64,000 nucleotides of DNA. Origin: JADJPO01 sp046330955. Its GTDB lineage: Bacteria; Actinomycetota; Actinomycetes; Actinomycetales; Kineosporiaceae. The position numbers and the translations under genes are program-made. Location of the stretch: NCBI GenBank assembly GCA_046330955.1, contig JAXLRT010000009.1:124001-188000 (forward strand), in the 5' to 3' direction. Positions 14,929 through 23,554 of this stretch are shown here, piece by piece (positions within the stretch are counted from its first letter, which is position 1; each line of letters starts with the position of its first letter). Under the pieces are notes generated by a model. It worked only from the letters and a program-made list of their open reading frames with translations. It ran no database searches and was not told the origin of the DNA.

Positions 14929-16979
14929 GCGGCCACGGGCCGGGGTTCATGCGCGGTGGCGGCCCGCCGCCGGCCAAGCCCAAGGACGTCAAGGGCTCGT
15001 TCGTCCGGCTGCTGCGGCTGCTCGACGCCGACCGGCCCCAGGTGATCGCCGTGGTGGCCATGGCGCTGGTCAGTGTCGGGTTCTCGGTGGCGGGGCCGAA
15101 GCTGCTGGGCAATGCGACCGACGTGGTGTTCCGCGGGGTGGTGGCCGGGCAGCTGCCCCCCGGGGTGAGCCAGGCGCAGGCCGTCGAGGCGCTGCGTGCC
15201 CGGGGCGAGAACCGGATGGCCGACATGCTCGCCGGCATCGACGGCCTGGTGCCCGGCCAGGGCGTCGACCTGGGCGCGCTGGCCCGCGCGCTGCTGATCG
15301 TGGTGGGCGTCTACGCCGCTGCGGCACTGTTCGGCTGGGCGCAGGCCTACATCATGGCCGGCGTCACCCAGCGGGCGATCTTCCTGTTGCGCGAGCGGGT
15401 CGACCTCAAACTCGGCCGCCTTCCGTTGCGCTACTTCGACTCTCACCCGCGGGGAGACCTGCTCAGCCGGGTGACCAACGACATCGACAACATCTCGACC
15501 ACGCTGCAGCAATCGCTCACCCAGGCCATCACGGCGTTGTCGACGGTGTTCGGCATCCTGGCGATCATGCTGTGGATCAGCCCGCTGCTGGCCCTGGTCG
15601 CCCTGGTCACGGTGCCGCTGTCGGTGATCGTCACGGTGCTCGTGGCCAAGCGCTCGCGGCCCCAGTTCGGTGCCCAGTGGATGTGGACCGGCAAGCTCAA
15701 CGGCCATGTCGAGGAGATGTTCTCGGGTCACGAGCTGGTCGCCGTCTACGGCCGGCGCGAGCAGGCCGTGGCCACCTTCGAGGCCTCGAACGAGCAGGTC
15801 TACGAGGCCAGCCGCAAGGCGCAGTTCGTCAGCGGCATCATCATGCCCGCGACGAACGTGATCTCGAACCTGGGCTATGTCGGCATCGCGGTGATCGGTG
15901 GGCTGCGGATCTCCTCCGGTGCGATGTCGCTGGGCGACGTCCAGGCCTTCATCCAGTACTCGCGACAGTTCGCGATGCCGATCGGCCAACTGGCCGGCAT
16001 GGCCAACCTGGTGCAGTCCGGGATCGCCTCGGCCGAGCGGGTTTTCGAGCTGCTCGACGAGCCCGAGGAGTCGCCCGAGCCGGCGGCACCGGAGGTGCCA
16101 CCGCAGCGCTCGCGCGGGCACGTGGTCTTCGACCGGATCGCGTTCGGGTACTCCCCGGACGCGCCGCTGATCACCGACCTGTCGCTCGAGGCCGAACCCG
16201 GTCAGACGGTGGCCATCGTCGGGCCGACCGGCGCCGGCAAGACCACGCTGGTGAACCTGCTGATGCGGTTCTACGAGCTGGACGGTGGGGCGATCCGGCT
16301 CGACGGGGTCGACATCCGCCAATTGCGCCGCGACGACCTGCGCCGCAACTTCGGCATGGTGTTGCAGGACGCCTGGTTGTTCGGCGGCACCATCGCGGAC
16401 AACATCCGCTATGGCGACAGCCGAGACCTGTTGGCCGCGAATGGTGTTGCCTCGAACGGTGTCGCCGCGAACGGTGCTGCCGCGAACGGTGCTGCCGCGA
16501 ACGGCCACGGCTCGTCCCACGGCAGGCCGGCGGCCAACGGCAAACCCGACGGCGTGGACGACGCGCTGCGCCGCGCCGCCGAGGCGGCGCACGTCGACCA
16601 CCTGGTGCGCACCCTGCCCGACGGCTACGACACCGTGCTGGACGACGAGGCGTCGAACCTGTCCAGCGGCGAGAAGCAGCTGCTCACCATCGCCCGGGCG
16701 TTCCTGGCCGACCCGCCGATCCTGATCCTGGACGAGGCGACCAGCTCGGTCGACACCCGCACCGAGGTGCTGGTGCAGCAGGCGATGGCGCGGTTGCGTT
16801 CCGGGCGAACGAGTTTCGTGATCGCCCACCGGCTCTCCACGATCCGCAACGCCGACATCATCCTGGTGATGGACCACGGTGACGTCGTCGAGCGCGGGAC
16901 CCACGAGGAGCTGCTGGCCGCCGGTGGGGTCTACCACGACCTCTATGTCAGCCAGTTCACCGCGCCGACCCAGGGCTGA
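14925..16979 (+). CDS. ABC exporter half-transporter, catalytically canonical partner, with Ala-Asn-Gly insert
   Basis: This 684-residue protein starts inside the stop of the preceding half-transporter (ATGA). It has six membrane helices with a long extracellular insertion after helix 1, Walker A GPTGAGKTT (Lys439), a variant signature NLSSGEKQLLTIARAFL, and Walker B LILDEATSSVD with the catalytic Glu604. Residues about 504-545 are an Ala-Asn-Gly-rich insert between the Q-loop region and the signature, encoded by a 15-bp tandem repeat; this is unusual for the family. Together with the upstream gene it should form one heterodimeric exporter in the cytoplasmic membrane. Confidence 0.9.
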   Translation: MSGHGPGFMRGGGPPPAKPKDVKGSFVRLLRLLDADRPQVIAVVAMALVSVGFSVAGPKLLGNATDVVFRGVVAGQLPPGVSQAQAVEALRARGENRMADMLAGIDGLVPGQGVDLGALARALLIVVGVYAAAALFGWAQAYIMAGVTQRAIFLLRERVDLKLGRLPLRYFDSHPRGDLLSRVTNDIDNISTTLQQSLTQAITALSTVFGILAIMLWISPLLALVALVTVPLSVIVTVLVAKRSRPQFGAQWMWTGKLNGHVEEMFSGHELVAVYGRREQAVATFEASNEQVYEASRKAQFVSGIIMPATNVISNLGYVGIAVIGGLRISSGAMSLGDVQAFIQYSRQFAMPIGQLAGMANLVQSGIASAERVFELLDEPEESPEPAAPEVPPQRSRGHVVFDRIAFGYSPDAPLITDLSLEAEPGQTVAIVGPTGAGKTTLVNLLMRFYELDGGAIRLDGVDIRQLRRDDLRRNFGMVLQDAWLFGGTIADNIRYGDSRDLLAANGVASNGVAANGAAANGAAANGHGSSHGRPAANGKPDGVDDALRRAAEAAHVDHLVRTLPDGYDTVLDDEASNLSSGEKQLLTIARAFLADPPILILDEATSSVDTRTEVLVQQAMARLRSGRTSFVIAHRLSTIRNADIILVMDHGDVVERGTHEELLAAGGVYHDLYVSQFTAPTQG
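16437..16505 (+). repeat. 15-bp in-frame tandem repeat inside the ABC nucleotide-binding domain
   Basis: Four units of GCGAACGGTGCTGCC type, starting at 16437, 16452, 16467 and 16482, are followed by a partial unit. The last two full units are identical. They encode Ala/Ser-Asn-Gly-Val/Ala-Ala steps. Confidence 0.85.
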
Positions 16980-17867
16980 TCACGGCAGGACGCCACCGGC
17001 GGTGCCGATGCTGCCGGCGGTGCCGATCGGGCTGACAGCCTGCAGCGTGTAGCTCATGGCGACCCGTTGCGGGCGGTCGGTCAGCCGGTACTCCCCGGCG
17101 TCGTCCAGCTGCATCTGCCCGGGCAGTGCCTCCCACGGGACGCTGTCGTGCTCGACCAGCATGGTCAGGCGCAACCCGGCGTCCAGCAGGGCGGTCACCA
17201 CCTCGCCGAGGGCGTGGTTCCAGGAGTGCGAGAGGTTCTGGGTGAACTGCACCTCGGTCGGTACGTAGGTCTCGTCGCTGACCTCGACGAACGGCTCGGC
17301 CTGCTCCCAGTAGGAATACGCGATGGCCAACCGATCCTGCTGGGTCTCGTCGAGGGTCCACAGCATCGGGTGCCCCTCGCGCAGGAACAGCCGGCCCCCC
17401 GGGCGCAGCAGGGTCGCCACCACCTGCGCCCAGCGGCGGATGTCGGGCAGCCAGCAGAGCGCGCCGATGCCGGTGTAGATCAGGTCGAATCGCTTCTCGC
17501 CCAGGGCCTCGACCGCCGAGTAGACGTCGGACTCGACGAACGGGACGTCCAGCCCGAGTCGCTCGGCCAGCGACCGCGCCTGCGCCAGCGAGGCGGGGGA
17601 CAGGTCCAATCCCGTCATCCGGGCTCCGAGCCGGGCCAGCGAGAGGGTGTCGGTGCCGATGTGGCACTGCAGGTGCAGCCCGTCGAGTCCGCTGATGTCG
17701 CCCAGGCGGGGCAGGTCGAAGCGCACCACCTTCGACAGGTGCGTGGCGTCGTCCACGAACTGCTGGACGGCGTACCCCGGGGACGCCGCGTGAGCCGGCG
17801 CCCGGTCGTCCCACATGGCCCGATTGATGGTCAGGTAATCCGGCTCGCCGGCCGTTGGAGGTGCCAT
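16980..17867 (-). CDS. class I SAM-dependent methyltransferase
   Basis: This 295-residue protein has the Rossmann-fold methyltransferase motifs: GLHLQCHIGTDTLSLARLG (motif I, with Cys-His in place of the usual Asp-x-Gly), TGLDLSPASLAQA (motif II) and FDLIYTGIGALCWLPD. The C-terminal half is typical of small-molecule methyltransferases of the UbiE/Methyltransf_11 group. The tail contains IGTAGSIGTAGG, encoded by an 18-bp duplication at 16996-17031. Its stop is directly next to the stop of the convergent ABC gene. The substrate is unknown. Confidence 0.75.
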   Translation of the reverse strand: MAPPTAGEPDYLTINRAMWDDRAPAHAASPGYAVQQFVDDATHLSKVVRFDLPRLGDISGLDGLHLQCHIGTDTLSLARLGARMTGLDLSPASLAQARSLAERLGLDVPFVESDVYSAVEALGEKRFDLIYTGIGALCWLPDIRRWAQVVATLLRPGGRLFLREGHPMLWTLDETQQDRLAIAYSYWEQAEPFVEVSDETYVPTEVQFTQNLSHSWNHALGEVVTALLDAGLRLTMLVEHDSVPWEALPGQMQLDDAGEYRLTDRPQRVAMSYTLQAVSPIGTAGSIGTAGGVLP

Positions 17868-17904
17868 GTGCCCATCATGCCCATGCCGAGCGGATCCTCC
17901 CTGC

Positions 17905-18882
17905 TCAGGAGTGCAGTTCCAGCAGGGCCGTGGCCAGGTCGCGAGTGGTCACCAGCCCGTGCACCATGCCGCTGCGCAGCGCGGCCGCGGCGGCCGGGGC
18001 CTTGGTGGCTCCGTAGACCAGCGCGGTGACCTCCGGGACGGCCGCCAGTTGCTCGGCGGAGATCCCGACGGTGCGTCGCACCAGCGGCGCCGCCACCGGC
18101 CGGCCGTCCGCGTCGATCGCGATACCCGAGATCTCGGCGCACACCCCGGCGCGAGCCAGCTCGAGGGCCTGCGCCGGGGGCAGCGCGTCGAACACCGTGG
18201 AGGCGTGGGGCCGCCAGCCGCCGACGCCCACGAAGGCCTTCGTCACCGCGGGGAAGCGGCTGATCGCGCGGGCGATCTCGGGCTGGGCGCGCAGCGCGTC
18301 CCCCAACTCGCCGGTGGCCACGATCATCGGCGCGTGGAAGTAGTACGCCGCCCCGCCACAGAGCCGGGCGACGTCGCGCACCAGGTCGACCGAACTCGAC
18401 TCGGCATCGTCGGCGAGCTGTAGTGCCCCGGTCAGCTGCACCACGTCGCAGGCGGCCAGCCGGCGCAGCGACCGGGCCATGTGGGCCAGCGCCCGACCCC
18501 AGGCCAGGCCGAGCACATCGGTGGTGGTGACCGTCTCGGAGAGCAGCTCGGCGGCCTTGGCGCCGACCGCCGCCCGCTGCGCCTCGGGTTGATCGTCGTT
18601 GACGTCGACCACGAGGGCGTGGCGCAGCCCGAAGCGCTGCTGCACCTCGGTCGACAGGGTGACGTCGAGATCGCCGGGCCAGCCGATCCGGATCTGCACC
18701 AGCCCGCTCTGCACCGCGCGGTCGATCAATCGGGCCACCTTGAACCGGCTCAGGCCCATCTGCTGGGCGATGTCGCTCTTGGCGACGCCGTCCAGGTAGT
18801 AGCGCCGGGCCACGGTGGCCATGAGCACCATCTCGGCCGGGCCCGCGGGTGCGGTCGTGGACATACCGACTCCGATCGTCAT
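17905..18882 (-). CDS. SorC/DeoR-family sugar-binding transcriptional regulator
   Basis: This 325-residue protein has an N-terminal winged HTH (residues 20-70: RRYYLDGVAKSDIAQQMG, LSRFKVARLIDRA) and a C-terminal SorC sugar-phosphate-binding domain (LGLAWGRALAHM, ISGIAIDADGRP, and TALVYGATKAPAAAAALRSG at the end). It is transcribed divergently from a polyol-type ABC operon. Family members repress such operons until a phosphorylated or free sugar binds. Three matching palindromes in the shared 154-bp space are its likely binding sites. An internal ATG at 18864 is an alternative start. Confidence 0.9.
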   Translation of the reverse strand: MTIGVGMSTTAPAGPAEMVLMATVARRYYLDGVAKSDIAQQMGLSRFKVARLIDRAVQSGLVQIRIGWPGDLDVTLSTEVQQRFGLRHALVVDVNDDQPEAQRAAVGAKAAELLSETVTTTDVLGLAWGRALAHMARSLRRLAACDVVQLTGALQLADDAESSSVDLVRDVARLCGGAAYYFHAPMIVATGELGDALRAQPEIARAISRFPAVTKAFVGVGGWRPHASTVFDALPPAQALELARAGVCAEISGIAIDADGRPVAAPLVRRTVGISAEQLAAVPEVTALVYGATKAPAAAAALRSGMVHGLVTTRDLATALLELHS

Positions 18883-18898
18883 CCGGGTTCGCCCGATG

Positions 18899-18912
18899 TG
18901 CTCGTTTGAGCA
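18899..18912. promoter_or_regulatory. candidate SorC operator O1
   Basis: TGCTC-GTTT-GAGCA is a perfect 5-bp inverted repeat with a 4-bp spacer, 17 bases upstream of the regulator's start. It shares the CTC-N4-GAG core with the two sites near the transporter start. Inference from position and shared sequence. Confidence 0.55.
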
Positions 18913-18977
18913 CGCTAGGTCTCATTCCTGTATCGACCGTTGACCCGGGATTGTTGGCTGCAACACACTCATTCTGC

Positions 18978-18987
18978 CTCATCTGAG
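18978..18987. promoter_or_regulatory. candidate SorC operator O2
   Basis: CTCATCTGAG matches the core of the third site exactly, including the spacer. Its centre is 20 bp from the centre of that site, about two helical turns, which would place two bound dimers on the same face. Confidence 0.55.
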
Positions 18988-18995
18988 TTCCGAGC

Positions 18996-19009
18996 CGCTC
19001 ATCTGAGCG
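18996..19009. promoter_or_regulatory. candidate SorC operator O3
   Basis: CGCTC-ATCT-GAGCG is a perfect palindrome around the same CTC-N4-GAG core, 28 bases upstream of the binding-protein start codon. A protein bound here would block the promoter or early transcript of the uptake operon. Confidence 0.6.
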
Positions 19010-19036
19010 CTTAGGCGTCATACTTTCGGAGGATCG

Positions 19037-20437
19037 ATGAAACTCAAGGCACAGAGTCGTCGCCTTGCCGTGACCGCGGTGTTCGGCTTGGCGTCGGTGC
19101 TCGCGCTCACGTCGTGTGCGGGGGCCGGCGGTGGCAGCACCAGCTCGGGCACGGCCGCGTCGGGTGGTGGCGGCGGCGGTGGTGGCAAGTCCATCAACGT
19201 GCTGATGGTCGCGAACCCGCAGATGACCGACATCCAGAAGCTGACGGCGGACACCTTCACCAAGGACACCGGGATCACGGTCAACTACACGGTGCTGCCG
19301 GAGAACGAGCTGCGGGACAAGGTCACCCAGGATGTCGCCACCCAGGGCGGCCAGTACGACGTGGCGACCGTCGGCATGTACGAGGTGCCGATCTGGGCGA
19401 AGAACGGCTGGCTGCACGAGCTCGACAGCTACGCCAAGGCCGACGCCGCCTACGACTACCCGGACATCCTGCCCTCGATCGTGAAGGGTCTGTCCGGTGA
19501 GGACGGCAAGGCCTACGGGTTGCCGTTCTACGGGGAGTCCTCGTTCCTGATGTACCGCAAGGACATCTTCGCGGCGAAGGGCCTGACCATGCCGGAGCGT
19601 CCGACGTGGGCGCAGGTGGCCGACTTCGCGGCCAAGCTGGACGGCGCCGAGCCGGGTATGAAGGGCATCTGCCTGCGGGGCCTGCCGGGGTGGGGTGAGG
19701 TCTTCGCGCCGCTGACCACGGTGGTCAACACCTTCGGTGGCACCTGGTTCGACAAGGACTGGAACGCCAAGGTCAACTCGCCCGAGTTCACCAAGGCGGT
19801 CAACTTCTACGTCGACCTGGTCAAGGCTCACGGCGAGCCCGGTGCGGGGCAGGCCGGCTTCACCGAGTGCCTGACCGCGATGAGCCAGAACAAGGTGGCC
19901 ATGTGGTACGACGCGACCTCTGCCGCGGGGTCGCTGGAGGACCCGGCGGTCTCGAAGGTCGCCGGCAAGGTCGGCTACGCCTACGCGCCGGTCGACAAGA
20001 CCAAGACCTCGGGTTGGCTGTGGGCCTGGGCGTGGGTGATGCCCAAGACCACCAAGAACGCGGACGCGGCGTCCAAGTTCATCTTGTGGTCGACCAGCAA
20101 GGACTACGAGAAGCTGGTCGGCGAGAAGCTGGGGTGGTCGCGGTTGCCGTCCGGTAAGCGGGCCTCGACCTACGCCCTGCCGGAGTACCAGAAGGCCGCT
20201 GCTGCGTTCGGTGACCTGACGTTGAAGTCGATCCAGGAGGTCGACCCGACCAACCCGGGTCTGCAGCCGCGCCCGACGGTCGGGATCCAGTTCGTCGACG
20301 TCCCGGAGTTCGCCGACCTCGGAACCAAGGTGGCCCAGGAGGTCTCGGCAGCGATCTCGGGCAAGGGCACCGTCGAGGAGGCTCTGGCCAACGGTCAGAA
20401 GCTGGCCGAAGAGGTGGGCAAGAAGTACCAGAAGTAG
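19037..20437 (+). CDS. ABC transporter substrate-binding lipoprotein (polyol/sugar type)
   Basis: This 466-residue extracytoplasmic solute-binding protein of family 1 has a lipoprotein signal with LTSC (Cys27), then a Gly/Ser linker with eight glycines in a row. The body shows family features such as YDVATVGMYEVPIWAKNGWL, YGLPFYGESSFLMYRKD and KVAMWYDATSAAGSLED. The aromatic-rich site and the neighbouring polyol dehydrogenase suggest sorbitol, mannitol or a related polyol as ligand. GGAGG lies five bases before the ATG. A strong hairpin after the gene probably raises its expression relative to the permeases. Confidence 0.9.
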   Translation: MKLKAQSRRLAVTAVFGLASVLALTSCAGAGGGSTSSGTAASGGGGGGGGKSINVLMVANPQMTDIQKLTADTFTKDTGITVNYTVLPENELRDKVTQDVATQGGQYDVATVGMYEVPIWAKNGWLHELDSYAKADAAYDYPDILPSIVKGLSGEDGKAYGLPFYGESSFLMYRKDIFAAKGLTMPERPTWAQVADFAAKLDGAEPGMKGICLRGLPGWGEVFAPLTTVVNTFGGTWFDKDWNAKVNSPEFTKAVNFYVDLVKAHGEPGAGQAGFTECLTAMSQNKVAMWYDATSAAGSLEDPAVSKVAGKVGYAYAPVDKTKTSGWLWAWAWVMPKTTKNADAASKFILWSTSKDYEKLVGEKLGWSRLPSGKRASTYALPEYQKAAAAFGDLTLKSIQEVDPTNPGLQPRPTVGIQFVDVPEFADLGTKVAQEVSAAISGKGTVEEALANGQKLAEEVGKKYQK

Positions 20438-20473
20438 CCCCTGGGTAGAGGTAGACCTGGGGTTCCCGCTGGT

Positions 20474-20509
20474 GGGTCCGGTCGTCCGCGGTGGCGGGCG
20501 ACCGGACCC
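20474..20509 (+). terminator. intercistronic hairpin after the binding-protein gene
   Basis: GGGTCCGGTCG at 20474-20484 pairs perfectly with CGACCGGACCC at 20499-20509 around a 14-base loop. There is no T-tract, so it is more likely an mRNA-stabilising or partial-termination hairpin that makes binding protein exceed permease, a known arrangement in such operons. Confidence 0.6.
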
Positions 20510-20536
20510 GACCCACCTGCCTGTCGGAGGTTGTTC

Positions 20537-21526
20537 ATGACCACCCTGTCCGAGGGCGCCCACTCTCCTGAGGAGATCGCGGCGCTGGCCTTTCGCCCGA
20601 GTGCCGCCGCGCGGATGCGGCGCCGGGCGCCGCTGTTGCCGGCCCTGGTGTTCACGGTCGTCATCACCCAGATCCCGTTCCTGGTCACCATCGGGATCTC
20701 GCTGTTGCACTGGAACGTGATGCGCCCGGGCACCTCCAGCTTCCTCGGCCTGGGCCATTACGGCTCGTTCGCCGGGATCTCGAACTACGTCACCGTGTTC
20801 ACCGACAACCGGCTGCGCACCGCCATGGTCAACACCGTGGTCCTGACTGCGTCCTCGGTGGTGTTGAGCCTGCTGATCGGCCTGGGGTTGGCGGTGTTGC
20901 TGGACCGCCGGTTCCCGGGGCGGGGCCTGGCCCGCACCCTGCTGATCGCGCCGTTCCTGGTGATGCCGGCGGCGGCCGCGCTGTTGTGGAAGCACGCGCT
21001 CTACAACCCCGACTACGGGTTGTTCAACGGCGTCCTGAACTGGATCTACCAGCTGTTCGGTGCCGAGCACGGCCCGGTGATCGACTGGATCTCGAACACC
21101 CCGATGGCTGCGGTGGTCGCGGCGCTGGTGTGGCAGTGGACGCCGTTCATGATGCTGATCCTGCTGGCCGGGTTGCAGGCCCAGCCGGGTGACATCCTCG
21201 AGGCGGCCCGCGTCGACGGGGCCAGCGGGCTGCAGATGTTCCGGTACCTGACCCTGCCCCACCTGCGCCAGTACATCGAACTGTCGGTGCTGTTGGGCTC
21301 GATCTACCTGGTGCAGACCTTCGATGCCGTCTACACCATCACCCAGGGTGGCCCCGGCACGGCGACGACGAACCTGCCGTACGAGATCTACCTGACCATG
21401 TTCCGCAAGTTCGAGTACGGCGAGGCCGCCGCGGCCGGCGTCGTGGTGGTGGCCGGCACGATCATCGTGGCCACCTTCGCCCTGCGTACCATCTCCTCGC
21501 TGTTCCGAGAAGAGGTCACCTCATGA
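20537..21526 (+). CDS. sugar/polyol ABC transporter permease (MalF/UgpA type)
   Basis: This 329-residue protein has six membrane helices. The cytoplasmic EAA loop reads DILEAARVDGASGLQMFRYLTLPHL, which couples to the ATPase. The ATG at 20537 is preceded by GGAGG at 20526-20530. The next permease gene overlaps its stop by four bases. There is no ATP-binding subunit gene in this operon, so a shared MsiK-type ATPase encoded elsewhere is implied, as is common in actinobacteria. Confidence 0.9.
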   Translation: MTTLSEGAHSPEEIAALAFRPSAAARMRRRAPLLPALVFTVVITQIPFLVTIGISLLHWNVMRPGTSSFLGLGHYGSFAGISNYVTVFTDNRLRTAMVNTVVLTASSVVLSLLIGLGLAVLLDRRFPGRGLARTLLIAPFLVMPAAAALLWKHALYNPDYGLFNGVLNWIYQLFGAEHGPVIDWISNTPMAAVVAALVWQWTPFMMLILLAGLQAQPGDILEAARVDGASGLQMFRYLTLPHLRQYIELSVLLGSIYLVQTFDAVYTITQGGPGTATTNLPYEIYLTMFRKFEYGEAAAAGVVVVAGTIIVATFALRTISSLFREEVTS

Positions 21527-22428
21527 CCGCCACATCCACCGTCACCTCCACCGCGCCGCCGGCTGCGGCGGCGGCCCGCCGGTGGATGCGCCGCACCCGG
21601 GACGCCGAGCCCGGTCTGGCCCCTCGCGCCGGGGCCGGCTGGACGATCACCGCGTGGATCGCGACGCTGATCTTCTTCGCCCCGGTGGCGTGGATGGCGC
21701 TGACGTCCTTTCACACCGAGGCCGACGCGGCGACCAACCCACCCTCGATCTTCGCGCCGTTCACGCTGAACGGGTACCGCGCCCTGTTCACCCGCGGCAT
21801 CGAACCCTTCTTGATCAACTCGGCGATGGCCAGCATCGTCTCGACGCTGATCGTGCTCGCCCTGGCGATCCCCACCGCCTACGCCCTGAGCATCAAGCCG
21901 GTCGAGAAGTGGACCGACGTGATGTTCTTCTTCCTGTCGACGAAGTTCCTGCCCGCGATCGCGGCGCTGCTACCGATCTACCTGATCGTCAAGAAGCTCG
22001 GCATGCTCGACAACGTCTGGACGTTGATCCTCCTCTACACCTCGATGAACCTGCCGATCGCGATCTGGATGATGCGCTCGTTCCTGGCGGAGGTCCCCAA
22101 GGAGATCCTCGAGGCCGCCGAGGTCGACGGTGCCGGCCTGCTGCGCGTGCTGATCAGCGTGGTCTGGCCGGTCGCGATGCCCGGCGTCGCCGCCACCGCG
22201 CTGATCTGCTTCATCTTCTCCTGGAACGAATTCATGTTCGCCGTCAACCTCACCGGCGTCCGTGCCGGCACCGCCCCGGTCTTCCTGGTCGGCTTCATCA
22301 CCAGCGAGGGCCTCTTCCTCGCCCAACTCTGCGCTGCCGCCACCATGGTCTCCCTGCCGGTCCTCATCGCCGGCTGGGCCGCCCAGGACAAACTCGTCCG
22401 CGGCCTGTCCCTCGGCGCCGTCAAATAG
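21523..22428 (+). CDS. sugar/polyol ABC transporter permease (MalG/UgpE type)
   Basis: This 301-residue protein has six membrane helices after a cytoplasmic N-terminus rich in Ala and Thr. The EAA loop is ILEAAEVDGAGLLRVLISVVWPVAMPG. It overlaps the preceding permease gene by ATGA, so the two are translationally coupled and should assemble as a heterodimer. The zinc dehydrogenase gene follows after 46 bases. Confidence 0.9.
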   Translation: MTATSTVTSTAPPAAAAARRWMRRTRDAEPGLAPRAGAGWTITAWIATLIFFAPVAWMALTSFHTEADAATNPPSIFAPFTLNGYRALFTRGIEPFLINSAMASIVSTLIVLALAIPTAYALSIKPVEKWTDVMFFFLSTKFLPAIAALLPIYLIVKKLGMLDNVWTLILLYTSMNLPIAIWMMRSFLAEVPKEILEAAEVDGAGLLRVLISVVWPVAMPGVAATALICFIFSWNEFMFAVNLTGVRAGTAPVFLVGFITSEGLFLAQLCAAATMVSLPVLIAGWAAQDKLVRGLSLGAVK

Positions 22429-22474
22429 GCCCCGCACCATCGCGCACCACCACGTCCCAGCAGAGAGGAACGCC

Positions 22475-23479
22475 ATGAAGGCCGCAGTCATCACGGGTGT
22501 GGGCCAGGTCGAGGTCACCACCGTGGAGGACCCCACCCCCGGTCCGCGCGAGGTCGTCATCGCCGTCGAGGGGTGTGGCATCTGTGGCACCGATCTGCAC
22601 ATCCTGCAGGGCGAGTTCGCCCCCACCCTGCCCGTGGTGCCCGGCCACGAGTTCGCCGGAACCGTGGTCGCGCTGGGCTCGCAGGTGACCGAACTCGCGA
22701 TCGGTGACCGGGTGGCGGCGGACCCCTCGCTGTTCTGCGGTGAGTGCTACTACTGCCGCCAGGGCCGGGGCAACCTGTGCGAGCGGTGGAACGCCATCGG
22801 CGTGAGCGTCTCCGGTGGGGCGGCCGAGTTCTGCAAGGCCCCGGTGGCCAACTGCGTCAAGCTGCCCGATCACGTACGCACCGCGGACGCCGCGCTGATC
22901 GAGCCGCTGTCGTGCACCGTCCGGGGGTTCGACGTCCTGAACACCCGGCTGGGTGACCACTACCTGATCTACGGCGCCGGCACCATGGGGCTGATGAACC
23001 TCGAGCTGGCCAAGCGCGCCGGGGCGGCCAGCGTCGACATCGTCGACCTCAACCCCGCCCGGCTCGAGACCGCGCGCCTCCTCGGGGTGAGCAACGCCGT
23101 GACCTCGGCCGACGAGCTCGACCGGCCCCGCGGGTGGGAGATCGTCATCGACTGCACCGGCGTGGTGGCGGCCATCCAGGACGGCCTGGAGCGGGTGGCC
23201 AAGGCCGGCACCTTCCTGCAGTTCGGGGTCTCGGACGAGGGGGCCGTCGCCACCTGGAAGCCGTTCAAGATCTACAACCAGGAGATCACCATCGCCGGGT
23301 CGATGGCGGTGCTGCACTCCTACGAGCGGGCGGCCGACCTGTTCGCCGCCGGAGTGCTCAACCCGGACATCATGATCAGTGACCGGTATCCGTTGGCGGA
23401 CTACCCCCGGGCGCTGGAGCAGTTCAAGCAGGGCATCGGCCGCAAGGTCCAGGTCACCCCGAACGTCCCGGCGGCCTGA
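22475..23479 (+). CDS. zinc-dependent alcohol dehydrogenase (polyol dehydrogenase type)
   Basis: This 334-residue medium-chain dehydrogenase has catalytic-zinc residues in GCGICGTDLH and PGHEFAG, a structural-zinc loop with four cysteines (FCGECYYCRQGRGNLCE), and a Rossmann nucleotide-binding region starting YLIYGAGTMGLMN. It probably oxidises the imported polyol to a ketose in the cytoplasm with NAD. It is the last gene of the SorC-controlled operon; AGAGAGGAA precedes the ATG. Sorbitol or a related sugar alcohol is inferred, not proven. Confidence 0.88.
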   Translation: MKAAVITGVGQVEVTTVEDPTPGPREVVIAVEGCGICGTDLHILQGEFAPTLPVVPGHEFAGTVVALGSQVTELAIGDRVAADPSLFCGECYYCRQGRGNLCERWNAIGVSVSGGAAEFCKAPVANCVKLPDHVRTADAALIEPLSCTVRGFDVLNTRLGDHYLIYGAGTMGLMNLELAKRAGAASVDIVDLNPARLETARLLGVSNAVTSADELDRPRGWEIVIDCTGVVAAIQDGLERVAKAGTFLQFGVSDEGAVATWKPFKIYNQEITIAGSMAVLHSYERAADLFAAGVLNPDIMISDRYPLADYPRALEQFKQGIGRKVQVTPNVPAA

Positions 23480-23492
23480 CCCGACGGGGTCG

Positions 23493-23545
23493 ATCGGTGC
23501 GGGAAAGGCGCTCCGTGATTCAACCGGGCCGGTTCCCGCGCCGAT
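23493..23545 (+). terminator. dyad between the polyol operon and the GGDEF-EAL gene
   Basis: ATCGGTGCGGGAA at 23493-23505 pairs with TTCCCGCGCCGAT at 23533-23545 with one G-T pair. The loop is 27 bases. It may end the operon or form the leader of the next gene, whose GTG lies nine bases further on. Confidence 0.4.
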
Positions 23546-23554
23546 AGCCCGAGG

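Noticed and set aside
18940..18970. Promoter with TTGACC at 18940-18945 for the polyol operon
   Set aside because: No acceptable minus-10 element lies 16-18 bases downstream, so it is not listed as a feature.
17831..21262. Long minus-strand open frame of 1143 codons
   Set aside because: It is Arg/His/Gln-rich and lies opposite the SorC, binding-protein and permease genes, which have clear families. It is a GC-rich shadow.
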